A stretch of DNA of 64,000 nt from JALZOC01 sp031361295 (GCA_031361295.1 JANMCN010000133.1:42973-106972), one strand, 5' to 3'; shown: positions 31,912 to 42,156, counted from the first letter of the stretch. The notes: generated from the letters alone by a model not told the origin. Program-made: numbers and translations.

Positions 31912-32454
31912 TCACCATTCGGTTTCGCCCGCCCCCGCTCGACGGTTTGCGGCACGTGCCATGACGAACAGAAGATCGGACAGGCGGTTCATGTACCCGA
32001 GCAGCGCGGGTTCGATGGCCTCGACGCCCAGGCTGACGATGCTGCGCTCGGCGCGGCGGCAGATGGTCCGCGCCACGTGGAGCGCGGCGCCTGCCCGCGA
32101 GCCCCCGGCGAGGATGAAGCGGCGCAGCGGTGGCAGCTCCGCTTCGAGCAGATCTATCCATCCCTCGAGCCGGCTGATATCCTCGTGCGTCACGGCGGCC
32201 TTCGTGACGCGCTCGGCGATCTTCTTCGCCGGGTCCGCCAGCCGGGCGCCCAGTCCGAACAGGTCGCGCTGGATCTGCTCGAGCATGTCGGACAGCTGGG
32301 CGTCCGAGGCCGCGTCGCTGCGCACCAGGCCCAGCCAGGCGTTCAGCTCGTCGACTTCGCCGTACGAGCCGACACGCGGATCCGACTTGAGCACCCGGGT
32401 GCCGTCGAACAGGCCGGTGCCGCCCGCGTCGCCGGTCCTGGTGTAGATTTTCAC
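31912..32454 (-). CDS. pduO: Cob(I)alamin adenosyltransferase, PduO type
   Basis: A 180-residue ATR enzyme that adenosylates cob(I)alamin with ATP. The N-terminal ATP loop KIYTRTGDAGGTGLFDG, the DELNAWLG segment and the C-terminal ARTICRRAERS and YMNRLSDLLFVMAR signatures are all kept. Start is GTG 32454 with no ribosome-binding site; a CATAAT hexamer lies six bases upstream. It is divergent from mutY, with only nine bases between the start codons, so the -10 element overlaps the mutY ATG. Confidence 0.95.
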   Translation of the reverse strand: MKIYTRTGDAGGTGLFDGTRVLKSDPRVGSYGEVDELNAWLGLVRSDAASDAQLSDMLEQIQRDLFGLGARLADPAKKIAERVTKAAVTHEDISRLEGWIDLLEAELPPLRRFILAGGSRAGAALHVARTICRRAERSIVSLGVEAIEPALLGYMNRLSDLLFVMARAANRRAGAGETEW

Positions 32455-32460
32455 GTCTTG

Positions 32461-32466
32461 ATTATG
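32461..32466 (-). promoter_or_regulatory. -10-like hexamer abutting the pduO GTG
   Basis: CATAAT on the minus strand ends six bases before the GTG start, as expected for leaderless mRNA. It overlaps the mutY start codon on the other strand. Confidence 0.4.
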
Positions 32467-33219
32467 GCCGCAGAAAAATACGGACGCCTACGGAAAAGCG
32501 CGCGAAAGGGGGCGGCACTGGCGGCCGCGGCCGCCGTGCCGGTGCCAGGCCCCGCGCCGAGACGACTCTTCCGGCGGCGTCTGCTCGAGTGGTATCGCCG
32601 GAACGGCCGGGACCTGCCGTGGCGCCTCACGCGCGATCCTTACAGCATCCTCGTCTCCGAAGTCATGCTGCAGCAGACGCAGGTGGATCGGGTCCTGCCG
32701 AAATACGCCGAGTGGCTCGCGAAGTACCCGACGCTGCAGGCGCTCGCCTCGGCGCCCGAGGAGGACGTGACCGCCACCTGGCGGCCGCTTGGCTACAACA
32801 TCCGGCCCAGGCGCCTGCACGCGATCGCCCGCGAGTCCGTCGACAGGTACGGCGGCGCGTTGCCGGGCGATGAAGCGACCCTGAGGTCCTTCAAGGGCAT
32901 CGGTGCCTACACTGCCGGCGCGGTCCTGAGCTTTGCCTTCGGCCAGCGCGCAGCCATTCTCGACACGAACGTCGCGCGCGTGCTCTTCCGAGTGTTCGTC
33001 GGGCGCGGCGATCCCAAGGCCCATGCAATGCGGCGGCACCTCTGGGCCATCTCCCGGACGGTTCTGCCGATGCGCCACGTATTCGACTTCAACCAGGCCC
33101 TGATGGACTTCGGTGCCACCCTCTGCACGGCGCGGAAACCGAAGTGCCCGACCTGCCCCATGCGCACGACCTGCGCGTATCTCGCGCTCGCCCGGAACGC
33201 CGCCCGTCAGGCGATATGA
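32464..33219 (+). CDS. mutY: Adenine DNA glycosylase MutY, short form
   Basis: A 251-residue MutY that removes adenine opposite 8-oxoguanine. Start at ATG 32464; the longer frame upstream overlaps pduO. After a 35-residue basic/Ala head come the catalytic Glu region SEVMLQQTQV, the helix-hairpin-helix FKGIGAYTAGAVLSFAFG with catalytic Asp in AILDTNVARVLFR, and the iron-sulfur cluster C-x6-C-x2-C-x5-C (CTARKPKCPTCPMRTTC). The C-terminal MutT-like recognition domain (about 100 residues) of full-length MutY is absent. The following gene, overlapping by four bases, encodes a free Nudix protein. Confidence 0.93.
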   Translation: MAAEKYGRLRKSARKGAALAAAAAVPVPGPAPRRLFRRRLLEWYRRNGRDLPWRLTRDPYSILVSEVMLQQTQVDRVLPKYAEWLAKYPTLQALASAPEEDVTATWRPLGYNIRPRRLHAIARESVDRYGGALPGDEATLRSFKGIGAYTAGAVLSFAFGQRAAILDTNVARVLFRVFVGRGDPKAHAMRRHLWAISRTVLPMRHVFDFNQALMDFGATLCTARKPKCPTCPMRTTCAYLALARNAARQAI

Positions 33220-33620
33220 CGCCCCAGCCGGGCGCGCCGGTCGTCGTCGTCGCGGCGGCGGTCATCGAACATCACGGGCACTTTCTCGTGACGCGTCGTC
33301 CCAGCGGGGTGCACCTCGAAGGGCTTTGGGAATTTCCCGGCGGCAAGTGCGAGCCGGACGAGGCGCTCACCTCGTGCCTCGAGCGGGAGATACGCGAGGA
33401 ACTGGGCACGGGGATATGCGTTGGCGTCGAACTGTTCACGACCGCGCACGCCTATCCCGACCGGACCGTGGAATTGCACTTCTTTGCATGCGGCCTGCAG
33501 GGTGAGCCGCGTCCGATGCTCGGACAGGCGATGCGGTGGGTGACGCGCGACGAACTGGCGGGTCTCGAGTTTCCACCGGCGGATGGGGCGCTGATCGCGC
33601 GACTGAGCCGGGCGATGTGA
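33216..33620 (+). CDS. Nudix hydrolase, MutT/8-oxo-dGTPase-like
   Basis: A 134-residue Nudix protein. Start at ATG 33216, overlapping the mutY stop (ATGA). The Nudix box GGKCEPDEALTSCLEREIREELG fits G-x5-E-x7-REUxEExGU exactly. It resembles MutT or the closely related MutY C-terminal domain, with ending RLSRAM typical of MutT. Coupling to a MutY without its own MutT-like domain suggests that they work together against oxidised guanine, either by cleaning the nucleotide pool or as a separate recognition module. Confidence 0.9.
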   Translation: MTPQPGAPVVVVAAAVIEHHGHFLVTRRPSGVHLEGLWEFPGGKCEPDEALTSCLEREIREELGTGICVGVELFTTAHAYPDRTVELHFFACGLQGEPRPMLGQAMRWVTRDELAGLEFPPADGALIARLSRAM

Positions 33621-33661
33621 GGGGCGGAGCGGCCGCCCGCGATCGGGCCGACGCTCGTGCG

Positions 33662-34120
33662 TCAGTGCTTCTTGAGCGTCTCGATCCCGCTGACCGGACC
33701 AAGACAGGTGGTGCCCTGGTAAGGCACGACGATCGAGTCGGTTCCGATCGCCGCCGTGCCCGTCAGCGCAATGGCACAGGACGTCAGCCCCGGGGCGGTG
33801 GCGTTCCCGGTCGCGGTCCAGGCAATCGCCGCCGCCGAGGTGAACGATCCCTGCGCGGTTCCGGTCAGTTTCAAATCGTTCGCGCATGTCGCCGTGAACG
33901 CGCCCTTCGCGGACAACGCCGTTTGTTCGCTCACGTTCCACTTGAAATCGGTGCAGCTGCCGGGGGCCGGAATGAGCGCGGAGGACGACCAGCTGCCCAG
34001 CAGCGAGTTGTTCCCGCCCGCCGAAGGCGAGGTCAGCGAGCTGTCACGCTCGAGGCTCGTACAGCCGGCGCCTGCGAGAGTGGTCAGGCAAAGAATGACG
34101 AGAGTCAGGCGGTTTTTCAT
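33662..34120 (-). CDS. Small lipoprotein of unknown function
   Basis: A 152-residue protein with a lipoprotein signal peptide ending LTTLAGAGC. The mature part is Ser/Thr/Ala-rich with four further Cys spaced like disulfide pairs (near SCTDFKW, TATCAND, LTSCAIA, TTCLGP). The beta-strand pattern suggests a small lipocalin- or barrel-like fold, but I recognise no family. A TATACT -10 hexamer (34182-34187, minus strand) and a hairpin (CGGGCGG-GCT-CCGCCCG) lie in the leader, so it has its own promoter. Confidence 0.7.
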   Translation of the reverse strand: MKNRLTLVILCLTTLAGAGCTSLERDSSLTSPSAGGNNSLLGSWSSSALIPAPGSCTDFKWNVSEQTALSAKGAFTATCANDLKLTGTAQGSFTSAAAIAWTATGNATAPGLTSCAIALTGTAAIGTDSIVVPYQGTTCLGPVSGIETLKKH

Positions 34121-34203
34121 CTGGTATCCAGAAAAGGGTATCGGGCGGGCTCCGCCCGGGGACTATTCGCAGGGATTCGAAAGTATACCACCCGGTTTAG
34201 GGT

Positions 34204-34758
34204 TCAGGGGTCGGACGAGTGCTGAGCGGCAGGTGAGAGAGGCCTCGCACGTCCCGCGAAAAAATCCCGCAGCGCGTCCCGCGTGCTGGCGAATGCAAGA
34301 TCCTGCCAGGGGATGTCTGCAGGCGCGAAGAGCCGGGCCTCGAGCGATTCTTCGTCCACGCGCAGCTCACCGGCCAGAATCGAAGCGGTATACACGATGA
34401 TGACGATCGGGCGTCCCGGGTACGAGTAGACGTTCACGAGTCCGTCGAGCCGTACCTGGAGGCCGGCCTCTTCCCAGGTCTCTCTCAAAGCCGCGTCGGT
34501 CAGGGTCTCGCCTCGGTCCACGTACCCGCCCGGGAAGACCCACAATCCGTAGCCAGGTTCGATCGCGCGCCGTACGAGCACGATCCGGCCATCGGCCGTC
34601 GTGACGATCGTGCCGACCGCCACCTTCGGGTCGAGATAGAACACGAAGCCACAGTCGCCGCAGACGAGCCGCACCGGGTCGCCGGCTTTCAACACCCGCG
34701 GCTCGAGGACACCGCCGCACACGGGGCAGTGTCGGTACGGCTGGTCGGCGGTCGGCAC
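34204..34758 (-). CDS. Nudix hydrolase with zinc-ribbon N-terminus
   Basis: A 184-residue protein. Residues about 9-40 contain two CxxC pairs (CPVCGG and CGDCGF), a zinc ribbon as in NudC-like or nudix_N_2 proteins. The Nudix box GGYVDRGETLTDAALRETWEEAG follows and is intact. Start chosen at GTG 34758; the longer frame upstream begins inside def on the other strand and covers its promoter. NADH pyrophosphatase-like or sugar-nucleotide activity is possible. Divergent from def with 28 bases between starts. Confidence 0.85.
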   Translation of the reverse strand: MPTADQPYRHCPVCGGVLEPRVLKAGDPVRLVCGDCGFVFYLDPKVAVGTIVTTADGRIVLVRRAIEPGYGLWVFPGGYVDRGETLTDAALRETWEEAGLQVRLDGLVNVYSYPGRPIVIIVYTASILAGELRVDEESLEARLFAPADIPWQDLAFASTRDALRDFFAGRARPLSPAAQHSSDP

Positions 34759-34780
34759 GGCTGATTGTCCCGCATATAAT
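34752..34780 (+). promoter_or_regulatory. Promoter of def (leaderless)
   Basis: A perfect TATAAT (34775-34780) lies 17 bases after TCGGCA (34752-34757). The hexamer ends six bases before the def ATG, so transcription would start at the A of ATG. No Shine-Dalgarno sequence is present. Confidence 0.6.
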
Positions 34781-34786
34781 TCGCAT

Positions 34787-35359
34787 ATGTCGATTTTGAA
34801 GATCGCGCGCATGGGGCATCCGGTGCTGCGCGCGAAGGCCCGCGCCCTTCACCCGTCGGAGATCCGGAGTCCGAGGATTCAGCAGCTGATCGATGACATG
34901 TTCGAGACGATGAAGGAATACCAGGGGGTCGGACTGGCGGCGCCGCAGGTGCACGAAAGCCTGCGCCTCTTCGTCGCGGGCTTCCCCCCTGTCGTGCGCG
35001 ACGAAGACGACGATGATGTGCGCGACGCCGACGAGGATGAGGAAGACGTGCCGCTGATGGCGATCATCAATCCGGAAATCGAAGTGGTCACGCGCGAAGT
35101 CGTCGAGGACTGGGAAGGGTGCCTGAGCATCCCGGACATCCGGGGCCGCGTGCCCCGGGCGCGCCAGATCAGCGTCCGCGCCTACGACCGCATGGGCAAG
35201 AAAATCGAGATCCAGGCGTCCGGCTTCACCTCACGCGTGATTCAGCACGAGACCGATCACCTCGACGGGGTCCTCTTTTTCGATCGGATGAAGACCTTTC
35301 AGTCGCTGACCTTCCTCGACGAGTACGGCCGCTACTGGACCGGACGGAAGGGGGACTGA
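34787..35359 (+). CDS. def: Peptide deformylase
   Basis: A 190-residue peptide deformylase that removes N-formyl from nascent proteins. The three motifs are EYQGVGLAAPQVHES (G-x-G-L-A-A-P-Q), EGCLSIPDIRG (E-G-C-L-S) with the metal Cys, and QHETDHLDGVLF (Q-H-E-x2-H). An acidic insertion (DEDDDDVRDADEDEEDV) between motifs 1 and 2 is unusual and extends a surface loop. The promoter overlaps the start codon. Confidence 0.96.
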   Translation: MSILKIARMGHPVLRAKARALHPSEIRSPRIQQLIDDMFETMKEYQGVGLAAPQVHESLRLFVAGFPPVVRDEDDDDVRDADEDEEDVPLMAIINPEIEVVTREVVEDWEGCLSIPDIRGRVPRARQISVRAYDRMGKKIEIQASGFTSRVIQHETDHLDGVLFFDRMKTFQSLTFLDEYGRYWTGRKGD

Positions 35360-35399
35360 TCTGGGGACGGGGGCCTGCGTACGTCGGTAGCGCGCAGCG

Positions 35400-37025
<1,626 letters not shown>

Positions 37026-37032
37026 GCGCGGG

Positions 37033-37038
37033 ATTGTA
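37033..37038 (-). promoter_or_regulatory. -10-like hexamer abutting the ThyX-like GTG
   Basis: TACAAT on the minus strand ends seven bases before the GTG at 37025, implying an almost leaderless mRNA. Confidence 0.4.
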
Positions 37039-37056
37039 GCTTGATAATAGAGGCGG

Positions 37057-37803
37057 ATGAGAGCTCTCCTTGCCCGGAACGCGTCATCGTGGACCGGTCC
37101 GACGGGCAACACCACCTTTCTGCTGGTGGGGAGGGTTCCGACTCTCGTGGACGCCGGGACTGGCCACCCGGATCACCTCGACGAAATCGCAACCGCGCTG
37201 AGCGGCCGCGCGCTGGAGGCCGTGCTGGTCACGCATGGCCACCCGGATCACGCGTCCGGAATCCCTGCGCTCGCGTCACGCTGGCCTGATCTGCGCGTGG
37301 TCAGGTATCCGGCGTCCGGGGCCGATCCCATTCGAGCTGGCGATGGCGAGCTGCGGCCGATTCACACGCCGGGGCATGCGCCCGATCACATGTGCTTCCT
37401 CGATCCTTCGTCGGGCGACCTCTACTGCGGCGACCTGATCCGTCTCGGGGGCACGATCGTGATCCCCGCGAGTCGAGGCGGAAATCTGAGAGAGTACCTG
37501 GATTCACTCCGGCGTGTGCGTGCCCTCGCCCCACGCCGGCTGCTCCCCGCGCATGGACCGATCATCGACGATCCGCTGCCTGTTATCGACGAGTACATCC
37601 GCCACCGTCTGATGCGGGATCAGGAGGTGCTGAGCGCCGTGCGCGCAGGACAGTCGACCGTCGAACAGATTACCGCCGTGGTGTATCCGGGCCTGTCGCC
37701 GGACTTCGCCGCCGCAGCCGCCGACACCGTACTCGCGCACCTGCGGTATCTGGAAGAAACAGGCCGGGCAATTCCTAAAGGGATCGTCTGGACGCTTGCG
37801 TAA
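37057..37803 (+). CDS. MBL-fold hydrolase, LACTB2-like
   Basis: A 248-residue metallo-beta-lactamase-fold hydrolase. Metal motifs are VLVTHGHPDHASG, HTPGHAPDHMC, the Asp in YCGDLIRLGGT and LLPAHGPII. The C-terminal helical part with EYIRHRLMRDQEVLSAV and GLSPDFAAAAADTVLAHLRYLEETG is the winged-helix-like tail found in LACTB2/endoribonuclease-type members and some thioesterases. Substrate unknown. Divergent from the ThyX-like gene with 31 bases between. Confidence 0.87.
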   Translation: MRALLARNASSWTGPTGNTTFLLVGRVPTLVDAGTGHPDHLDEIATALSGRALEAVLVTHGHPDHASGIPALASRWPDLRVVRYPASGADPIRAGDGELRPIHTPGHAPDHMCFLDPSSGDLYCGDLIRLGGTIVIPASRGGNLREYLDSLRRVRALAPRRLLPAHGPIIDDPLPVIDEYIRHRLMRDQEVLSAVRAGQSTVEQITAVVYPGLSPDFAAAAADTVLAHLRYLEETGRAIPKGIVWTLA

Positions 37804-37868
37804 GACCACCGGGTCCGGAACGCAGCCGAATCCGGAACCCCGAACCTCGGAACCAACGCCCTCCTGCC

Positions 37869-38270
37869 CTACGAAACCGTCCACCCCTTCGGGGGATGCC
37901 GGGGCCGCGCGCGTGTCGCCACGTGCGGCGCCGCGTCGAGGCAGACCCGCTGCAGCTCCTGCAGATATGCGACGAACCGCCGGCTTCCGTCGGCACTCAG
38001 TCGGCAGAGGGTCTGCGGACGATGGTGATCGAAGCCTTTCCACACCTCGACCAGGCCCGCGCGCCGAAGGACCTCGAGGTGGCGGCTCAGATTGCCGTCG
38101 GTCAGTCCGCACAGGTGCTTCAGGTCGGAGAAGAGCCGTCCTTCTGGACGGGCCAGAAGCGAGCTCATGATTCCGAGCCTCGCCCGCTCGTGGAGCGCGC
38201 GATCGAGACCTTCGTACGCGAAGCGTCCCGCGTCCGGCGGTCGTGTTCGCGTCTTGCGCGTGGTGGGCAT
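37869..38270 (-). CDS. Winged-helix transcriptional regulator
   Basis: A 133-residue DNA-binding protein of the ArsR/MarR-like winged-helix group. The recognition region is DLKHLCGLTDGNLSRHLEVLRRAGLVEVWKGF, followed by a wing and RLSADGSRRFVAYLQELQ, the pattern of HTH_27-type regulators. It lacks an ArsR metal-site ELCVCDL motif. A basic head and tail flank the domain. Gene between a converging MBL gene and a divergent rhodanese gene that it might regulate (118 bases between starts). Confidence 0.82.
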   Translation of the reverse strand: MPTTRKTRTRPPDAGRFAYEGLDRALHERARLGIMSSLLARPEGRLFSDLKHLCGLTDGNLSRHLEVLRRAGLVEVWKGFDHHRPQTLCRLSADGSRRFVAYLQELQRVCLDAAPHVATRARPRHPPKGWTVS

Positions 38271-38351
38271 GAACGTATTCGTGACAGTGGACGGTTGCTA
38301 CTTTGGACCACGGAGAGACGCCAGTCAACGCATCGCATCGCCGCCGGCTGG

Positions 38352-38382
38352 TTGACGCGTCGATTCGTCCGCGTAGTACGAT
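38352..38382 (+). promoter_or_regulatory. Possible promoter of the rhodanese gene (leaderless)
   Basis: TACGAT (38377-38382) ends six bases before the ATG. A TTGACG (38352-38357) lies 19 bases upstream, which is longer than the usual spacer. Confidence 0.35.
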
Positions 38383-38388
38383 GGACGC

Positions 38389-39225
38389 ATGAAGGGCTAT
38401 GCAAATCCAGGGCTGCTCGTCACGCCGCGGGCGCTCCTGGGAGTTCTCGGGCACGGACTGCCGTCGCGACCGCTCGTGCTCGACATGCGCCCGCCGGACG
38501 CATATGTGGCCGGGCATATTCCTGGCGCCATCCATCTTGATCTCTGGGGCGTGAGTCTCATCGACACCGATCCGGCGCCGCTCGAGGCGTTCATGTGGAT
38601 GATCGAGCATGTGCTGGCGATTCACGGCGTCGACGCGGCCACGGCCATCGTCGTGTACGACGAGCAGTCCGGAGTCCGCGCCGCCCGGGCATTCTGGTTC
38701 CTGGAGTATCTCGGGCATCCGTCGGTGCAGATGCTCGACGGCGGATTCAACGCCTGGATTGCCGAGGGGCTGCCCGTCACGCGCGACGCTGCGCCTGCGC
38801 GTCCCAGCGAGTGGACCGGCGTCCGCCACCAGGAGAAAGTGGCCACCTGGAAGGACGTGAGGAGCGCGCTCGGCGGAGGGTCGACGGTGATTCTCGACAC
38901 GCGTACGGATGGAGAGTACTTCGGCACGACCGTGCGGGCCCGCCGCGGCGGAGCGGTGCCGGGCGCCGTGCACATCGAGTGGACGCGTAACCTGGCCGAG
39001 GGAGGCGACTTCAAGCCCGCCCTGGAGCTCGAGAAAATGTACGCCGACGCGGGTGTGACGCCCGACCGCGAAGTCATCACGTATTGCCAGGGAGGCTATC
39101 GCGCGGCCCATTCGTACGTCGTACTCCGACTCCTGGGCTACCCGCGCGTGCGTGTCTACGTCGGCTCCTGGAAGGAGTGGGGCGACCGCGAGGTGCTGCC
39201 GGTCGAAGTGCCGAAGCCGAATTGA
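38389..39225 (+). CDS. Thiosulfate/3-mercaptopyruvate sulfurtransferase (two rhodanese domains)
   Basis: A 278-residue two-domain rhodanese. The N-terminal structural domain (about 20-125) has DMRPPDAYVAGHIPGAIHLD. The active domain (about 150-275) carries the catalytic Cys loop CQGGYR in ITYCQGGYRAAHSY. The loop C-Q-G-G-Y-R is closer to the thiosulfate rhodanese type (CRKGVT in bovine) than to the CGSGVT of mercaptopyruvate enzymes, so substrate is open. Could supply sulfur for the short ThiI. Start ATG 38389. Confidence 0.88.
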   Translation: MKGYANPGLLVTPRALLGVLGHGLPSRPLVLDMRPPDAYVAGHIPGAIHLDLWGVSLIDTDPAPLEAFMWMIEHVLAIHGVDAATAIVVYDEQSGVRAARAFWFLEYLGHPSVQMLDGGFNAWIAEGLPVTRDAAPARPSEWTGVRHQEKVATWKDVRSALGGGSTVILDTRTDGEYFGTTVRARRGGAVPGAVHIEWTRNLAEGGDFKPALELEKMYADAGVTPDREVITYCQGGYRAAHSYVVLRLLGYPRVRVYVGSWKEWGDREVLPVEVPKPN

Positions 39226-39291
39226 TTCGGACAGGACTGAAAAGCTGAAGCCTGTCCGACAGCTGGTTGCTGGATCGCTGAAAAGGAACAC

Positions 39292-40665
39292 ATGAATTCC
39301 GTGATTGATTTCATCAACACCAACCGCGACCGCTACGTCGAGGAGCTGAAGGCCTACCTCGCCATCCCGAGTATCAGTGCCCTGCCGCAGCATGCGGACG
39401 ATGTGCGCGCGTGCGCGAAGTGGACGGCGGACGAGATGCAGCGCATCGGCCTCCAGAACGTCCGGCTGATCGACACGCCCGGCTTCCCGGTCGTGTATGG
39501 CGACTGGCTGGGCGCGCCGGGCGCTCCGACGATCCTTTTCTACGGGCACTACGATGTGCAGCCGGTAGACCCCGTGGAGTTGTGGGACTCGCCCCCATTC
39601 GAGGCCACCGTGCGGGACGGCGAGATTTACGCGCGCGGATCCGCCGACGACAAGGGCCAGGTGTTCATGCACTTCAAAGCCATCGAGGCGCATTTGAAGC
39701 AGAACGGCCGGCTGCCGGTGAACATCCGGATCATTCTGGAGGGGGAGGAAGAGGTCGGATCCGCCAACCTGGACAACTTCGTCAAGGCCCACAAGGAGGA
39801 GCTGGCGGCGGACGTGGTTGTCATCTCCGACTCGCCGATGTTCGACCGCGGCATCCCGTCAATCTGCTATGGCCTTCGCGGCCTCGTGTACTTCCAGATC
39901 GATTTGAGGGGCACGAAGAGCGACCTTCACTCGGGATCGTTCGGCGGCGCCGTCGCAAACCCGAACATGGTGCTCGCGCAGATGCTTTCGCAGATGAAGG
40001 ATCGCAGCGGCCGGATCAAGATTCCCGGATTCTACGATGCCGTGCGGGACCTGACGGAGGAAGAGCGAGAACAGTGGAAGCGGCTGCCGTTCAGCGAGCG
40101 GCGCTACGCGAAGGAGCTTGGCGCGCCGAAGCTGTTCGGCGAAAGCGGCTACTCGACGCTCGAGCGCGTCTGGGCGCGGCCGACCTTCGAAATCAACGGC
40201 CTGCTCGGGGGTTTTACGGGGGAAGGCGCCAAGACGGTCATTCCGGCCGTCGCGATGGCAAAAGTCAGCATGCGGCTCGTCCCCAATCAGGACCCGGACA
40301 CGATCGCGCAGCTGTTCGAAGATTATGTGAAGAAGATCGCGCCCAGGACCGTTGAAGTCAAGGTCACGCGCATGCACGGCGGCAAACCGTGGATGACGGA
40401 GTTCGACAATCCATTCGTCCAGGCGGCCGGGCGGGCGATTGAGAAGGGATTTGGGAAGGCCCCGGTCTTCAACCGCGAAGGCGGGTCCATCCCGGTTGTC
40501 GCGACGTTCCAGGAGATCCTTGGCCTGCCGTCCGTGCTCTTCGGTGTGGGCCTGCCGGATGAGAATGCGCACGCGCCGAACGAGCGACTGGATCTCGGCA
40601 ACTTCCACGGCGGCGTCATCGCGTCGGCATATCTGTACGACGAGATAGCCAGGACCCGAAGTTAG
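39292..40665 (+). CDS. M20-family metallopeptidase (dipeptidase)
   Basis: A 457-residue di-zinc dipeptidase. Zinc and catalytic residues are visible in LFYGHYDVQP (His, Asp), ARGSADDKGQVF (bridging Asp), IILEGEEEVGS (catalytic Glu-Glu) and DSPMFDRG (Asp), with the final His in DEN-AHAPNERLD. The dimerisation domain is the central insertion (about 190-320). It matches the CNDP/PM20D group that removes C-terminal residues from dipeptides in the cytosol. Preceded by AAAGGA. Confidence 0.93.
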   Translation: MNSVIDFINTNRDRYVEELKAYLAIPSISALPQHADDVRACAKWTADEMQRIGLQNVRLIDTPGFPVVYGDWLGAPGAPTILFYGHYDVQPVDPVELWDSPPFEATVRDGEIYARGSADDKGQVFMHFKAIEAHLKQNGRLPVNIRIILEGEEEVGSANLDNFVKAHKEELAADVVVISDSPMFDRGIPSICYGLRGLVYFQIDLRGTKSDLHSGSFGGAVANPNMVLAQMLSQMKDRSGRIKIPGFYDAVRDLTEEEREQWKRLPFSERRYAKELGAPKLFGESGYSTLERVWARPTFEINGLLGGFTGEGAKTVIPAVAMAKVSMRLVPNQDPDTIAQLFEDYVKKIAPRTVEVKVTRMHGGKPWMTEFDNPFVQAAGRAIEKGFGKAPVFNREGGSIPVVATFQEILGLPSVLFGVGLPDENAHAPNERLDLGNFHGGVIASAYLYDEIARTRS

Positions 40666-40703
40666 CGCTCCCGCGACAGTCGCGTCCCGCACGCGCGGCC
40701 GCG

Positions 40704-41741
40704 TCAGAGTCGCGGCTGATAGAGCGCCGCCAGCGCGGCGCCGACGGCCTGCGACAGGTCGCCGAGCGCGGCCGGGACGATCGTGAGCCGGCTGCGCTGC
40801 ACCGGCCAGAGATACGTGTTCGCGGCCGCCCGCACGCCGTCGAGGTAGCGGGTGCGGAACGCCACGGAGGTCGATTCCGGATCCATCAGGCCTCCGCCGA
40901 TCACGACAAAGGTGGGATCGAGCGCCATCGCGAGGGTGGCGACGTGCAGCCCCAGCGCGCGCGCCTGGAAATCGAAAATCTCGAGGGCGAGCGGATCATT
41001 CTGCTGGGCGAGGCCTCGCAGCGCCATCGAGCGCTGCTTCGGGCCGCCGTCGTAACGGGTCAGCGCGTGATCGGGATGCCGCCGGAGCGCCTCCGCGAGC
41101 AGGTAAGGGAGGCCGGCCAGGGTGGTGTAGACCTCGACGCAGCCCCACGTCCGTCCGCATCCGCACGGGTAGGGCTTCGCGTCGAGCAGGTGCAGCGGCG
41201 CCGGCATGTGCGCCGCCTCCATCCCCGAAATCGTGTCTCCTTCGAGCGGCAGGCCGCTTCGATCGATATAGGCGCAGCCCAGGCCCGACCCGGGCGCCAG
41301 CATCACGACCGTCCCCGTGCTGTTTCCCCGTGCCCGTTGTGCTTCGGCAACGCCACCCATGTTTCCGTCGTTGCCGACAATCAGGGGAATGGCCACTCCG
41401 GCGCGCTCTGACAGCGCCTGCATATAGGTGGTGTGCACGTCGAAGCCGACGAACGTCTCGGGCAGGTTTGGCGACTGATCGAACACCCCGTACCGCTGGT
41501 AGGGGCCTGGGATGGCGAGACCGACCCCCCCGACCTGGGTCCAGGAGAGGCCATTGACCCGGAGGTATTCATCGATGGCGTCGACCCAGCGCGCCACGGT
41601 TTCATGGGGCCCGTGTTCGGAGCCCGTAGGCCGTTGCAGCAGCCTGGTCGACACCGCCGTGCCGTCTTCCCACACCGCTCCGACCTTGGACGTCGTTGCG
41701 CCGCCGTCCGTGCCGATGAAAACCTGACGCTGGGCCGCCAT
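40704..41741 (-). CDS. ROK-family sugar kinase
   Basis: A 345-residue ROK protein. The N-terminal phosphate loop (GTDGGATTSKVGA), the ROK motif with zinc-binding PCGCGRTWGCVE (CxCGxxGC type) and the catalytic Asp in IVGNDGNMGG are present. It therefore looks like an active kinase rather than a repressor; there is no N-terminal HTH. Glucose or fructose specificity cannot be set. Divergent from a LuxR-type gene with about 85 bases between. Confidence 0.9.
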   Translation of the reverse strand: MAAQRQVFIGTDGGATTSKVGAVWEDGTAVSTRLLQRPTGSEHGPHETVARWVDAIDEYLRVNGLSWTQVGGVGLAIPGPYQRYGVFDQSPNLPETFVGFDVHTTYMQALSERAGVAIPLIVGNDGNMGGVAEAQRARGNSTGTVVMLAPGSGLGCAYIDRSGLPLEGDTISGMEAAHMPAPLHLLDAKPYPCGCGRTWGCVEVYTTLAGLPYLLAEALRRHPDHALTRYDGGPKQRSMALRGLAQQNDPLALEIFDFQARALGLHVATLAMALDPTFVVIGGGLMDPESTSVAFRTRYLDGVRAAANTYLWPVQRSRLTIVPAALGDLSQAVGAALAALYQPRL

Positions 41742-41825
41742 GTGCTGCCCTACAGTAATCCAGGGATAGCTTGCGCACCAACATCAGGGGTGTACGTTTT
41801 CGACGCCTCCGGCGTTATCACCTGT

Positions 41826-42092
41826 ATGGACACCACTCGACACGATGAGGCCGGTGCCACGCCCACCCGGGCGTCCCGGCCCGCAAGGCCCCTGTTCCTG
41901 ACCCCCCGAGAGCGGCAGGTCGTCCAGTTCCTGGTCGACGGCTGCTCGAACGACGATATTGCGACGCGTCTGAGGCTGCGGCCCCAGACCGTGAAGAATC
42001 AGCTCACGCGGATTTACACGAAAGCCGGCGTCTCCAGCCGGGTGCAGCTTGCCGTGGCCGCCATCCGGCAGGGTCTCGCGGAACCACACTGA
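41826..42092 (+). CDS. Small LuxR-type DNA-binding protein
   Basis: An 88-residue protein that is essentially one LuxR/GerE helix-turn-helix domain (residues about 23-85): LTPRERQVVQFLVDGCSNDDIATRL, with QTVKNQLTRIYTKAG as the recognition helix. No receiver or ligand domain. Start at ATG 41826; GTG 41790 is an alternative that adds 12 residues. Stand-alone domains of this kind act as regulators in some actinobacteria and acidobacteria. Confidence 0.75.
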   Translation: MDTTRHDEAGATPTRASRPARPLFLTPRERQVVQFLVDGCSNDDIATRLRLRPQTVKNQLTRIYTKAGVSSRVQLAVAAIRQGLAEPH

Positions 42093-42156
42093 AGCGACGA
42101 CCTCAGCCGCACGTTCTCCTTGACGGGCCGCCACCTCGTCCGTAGGATCGGCTCGA

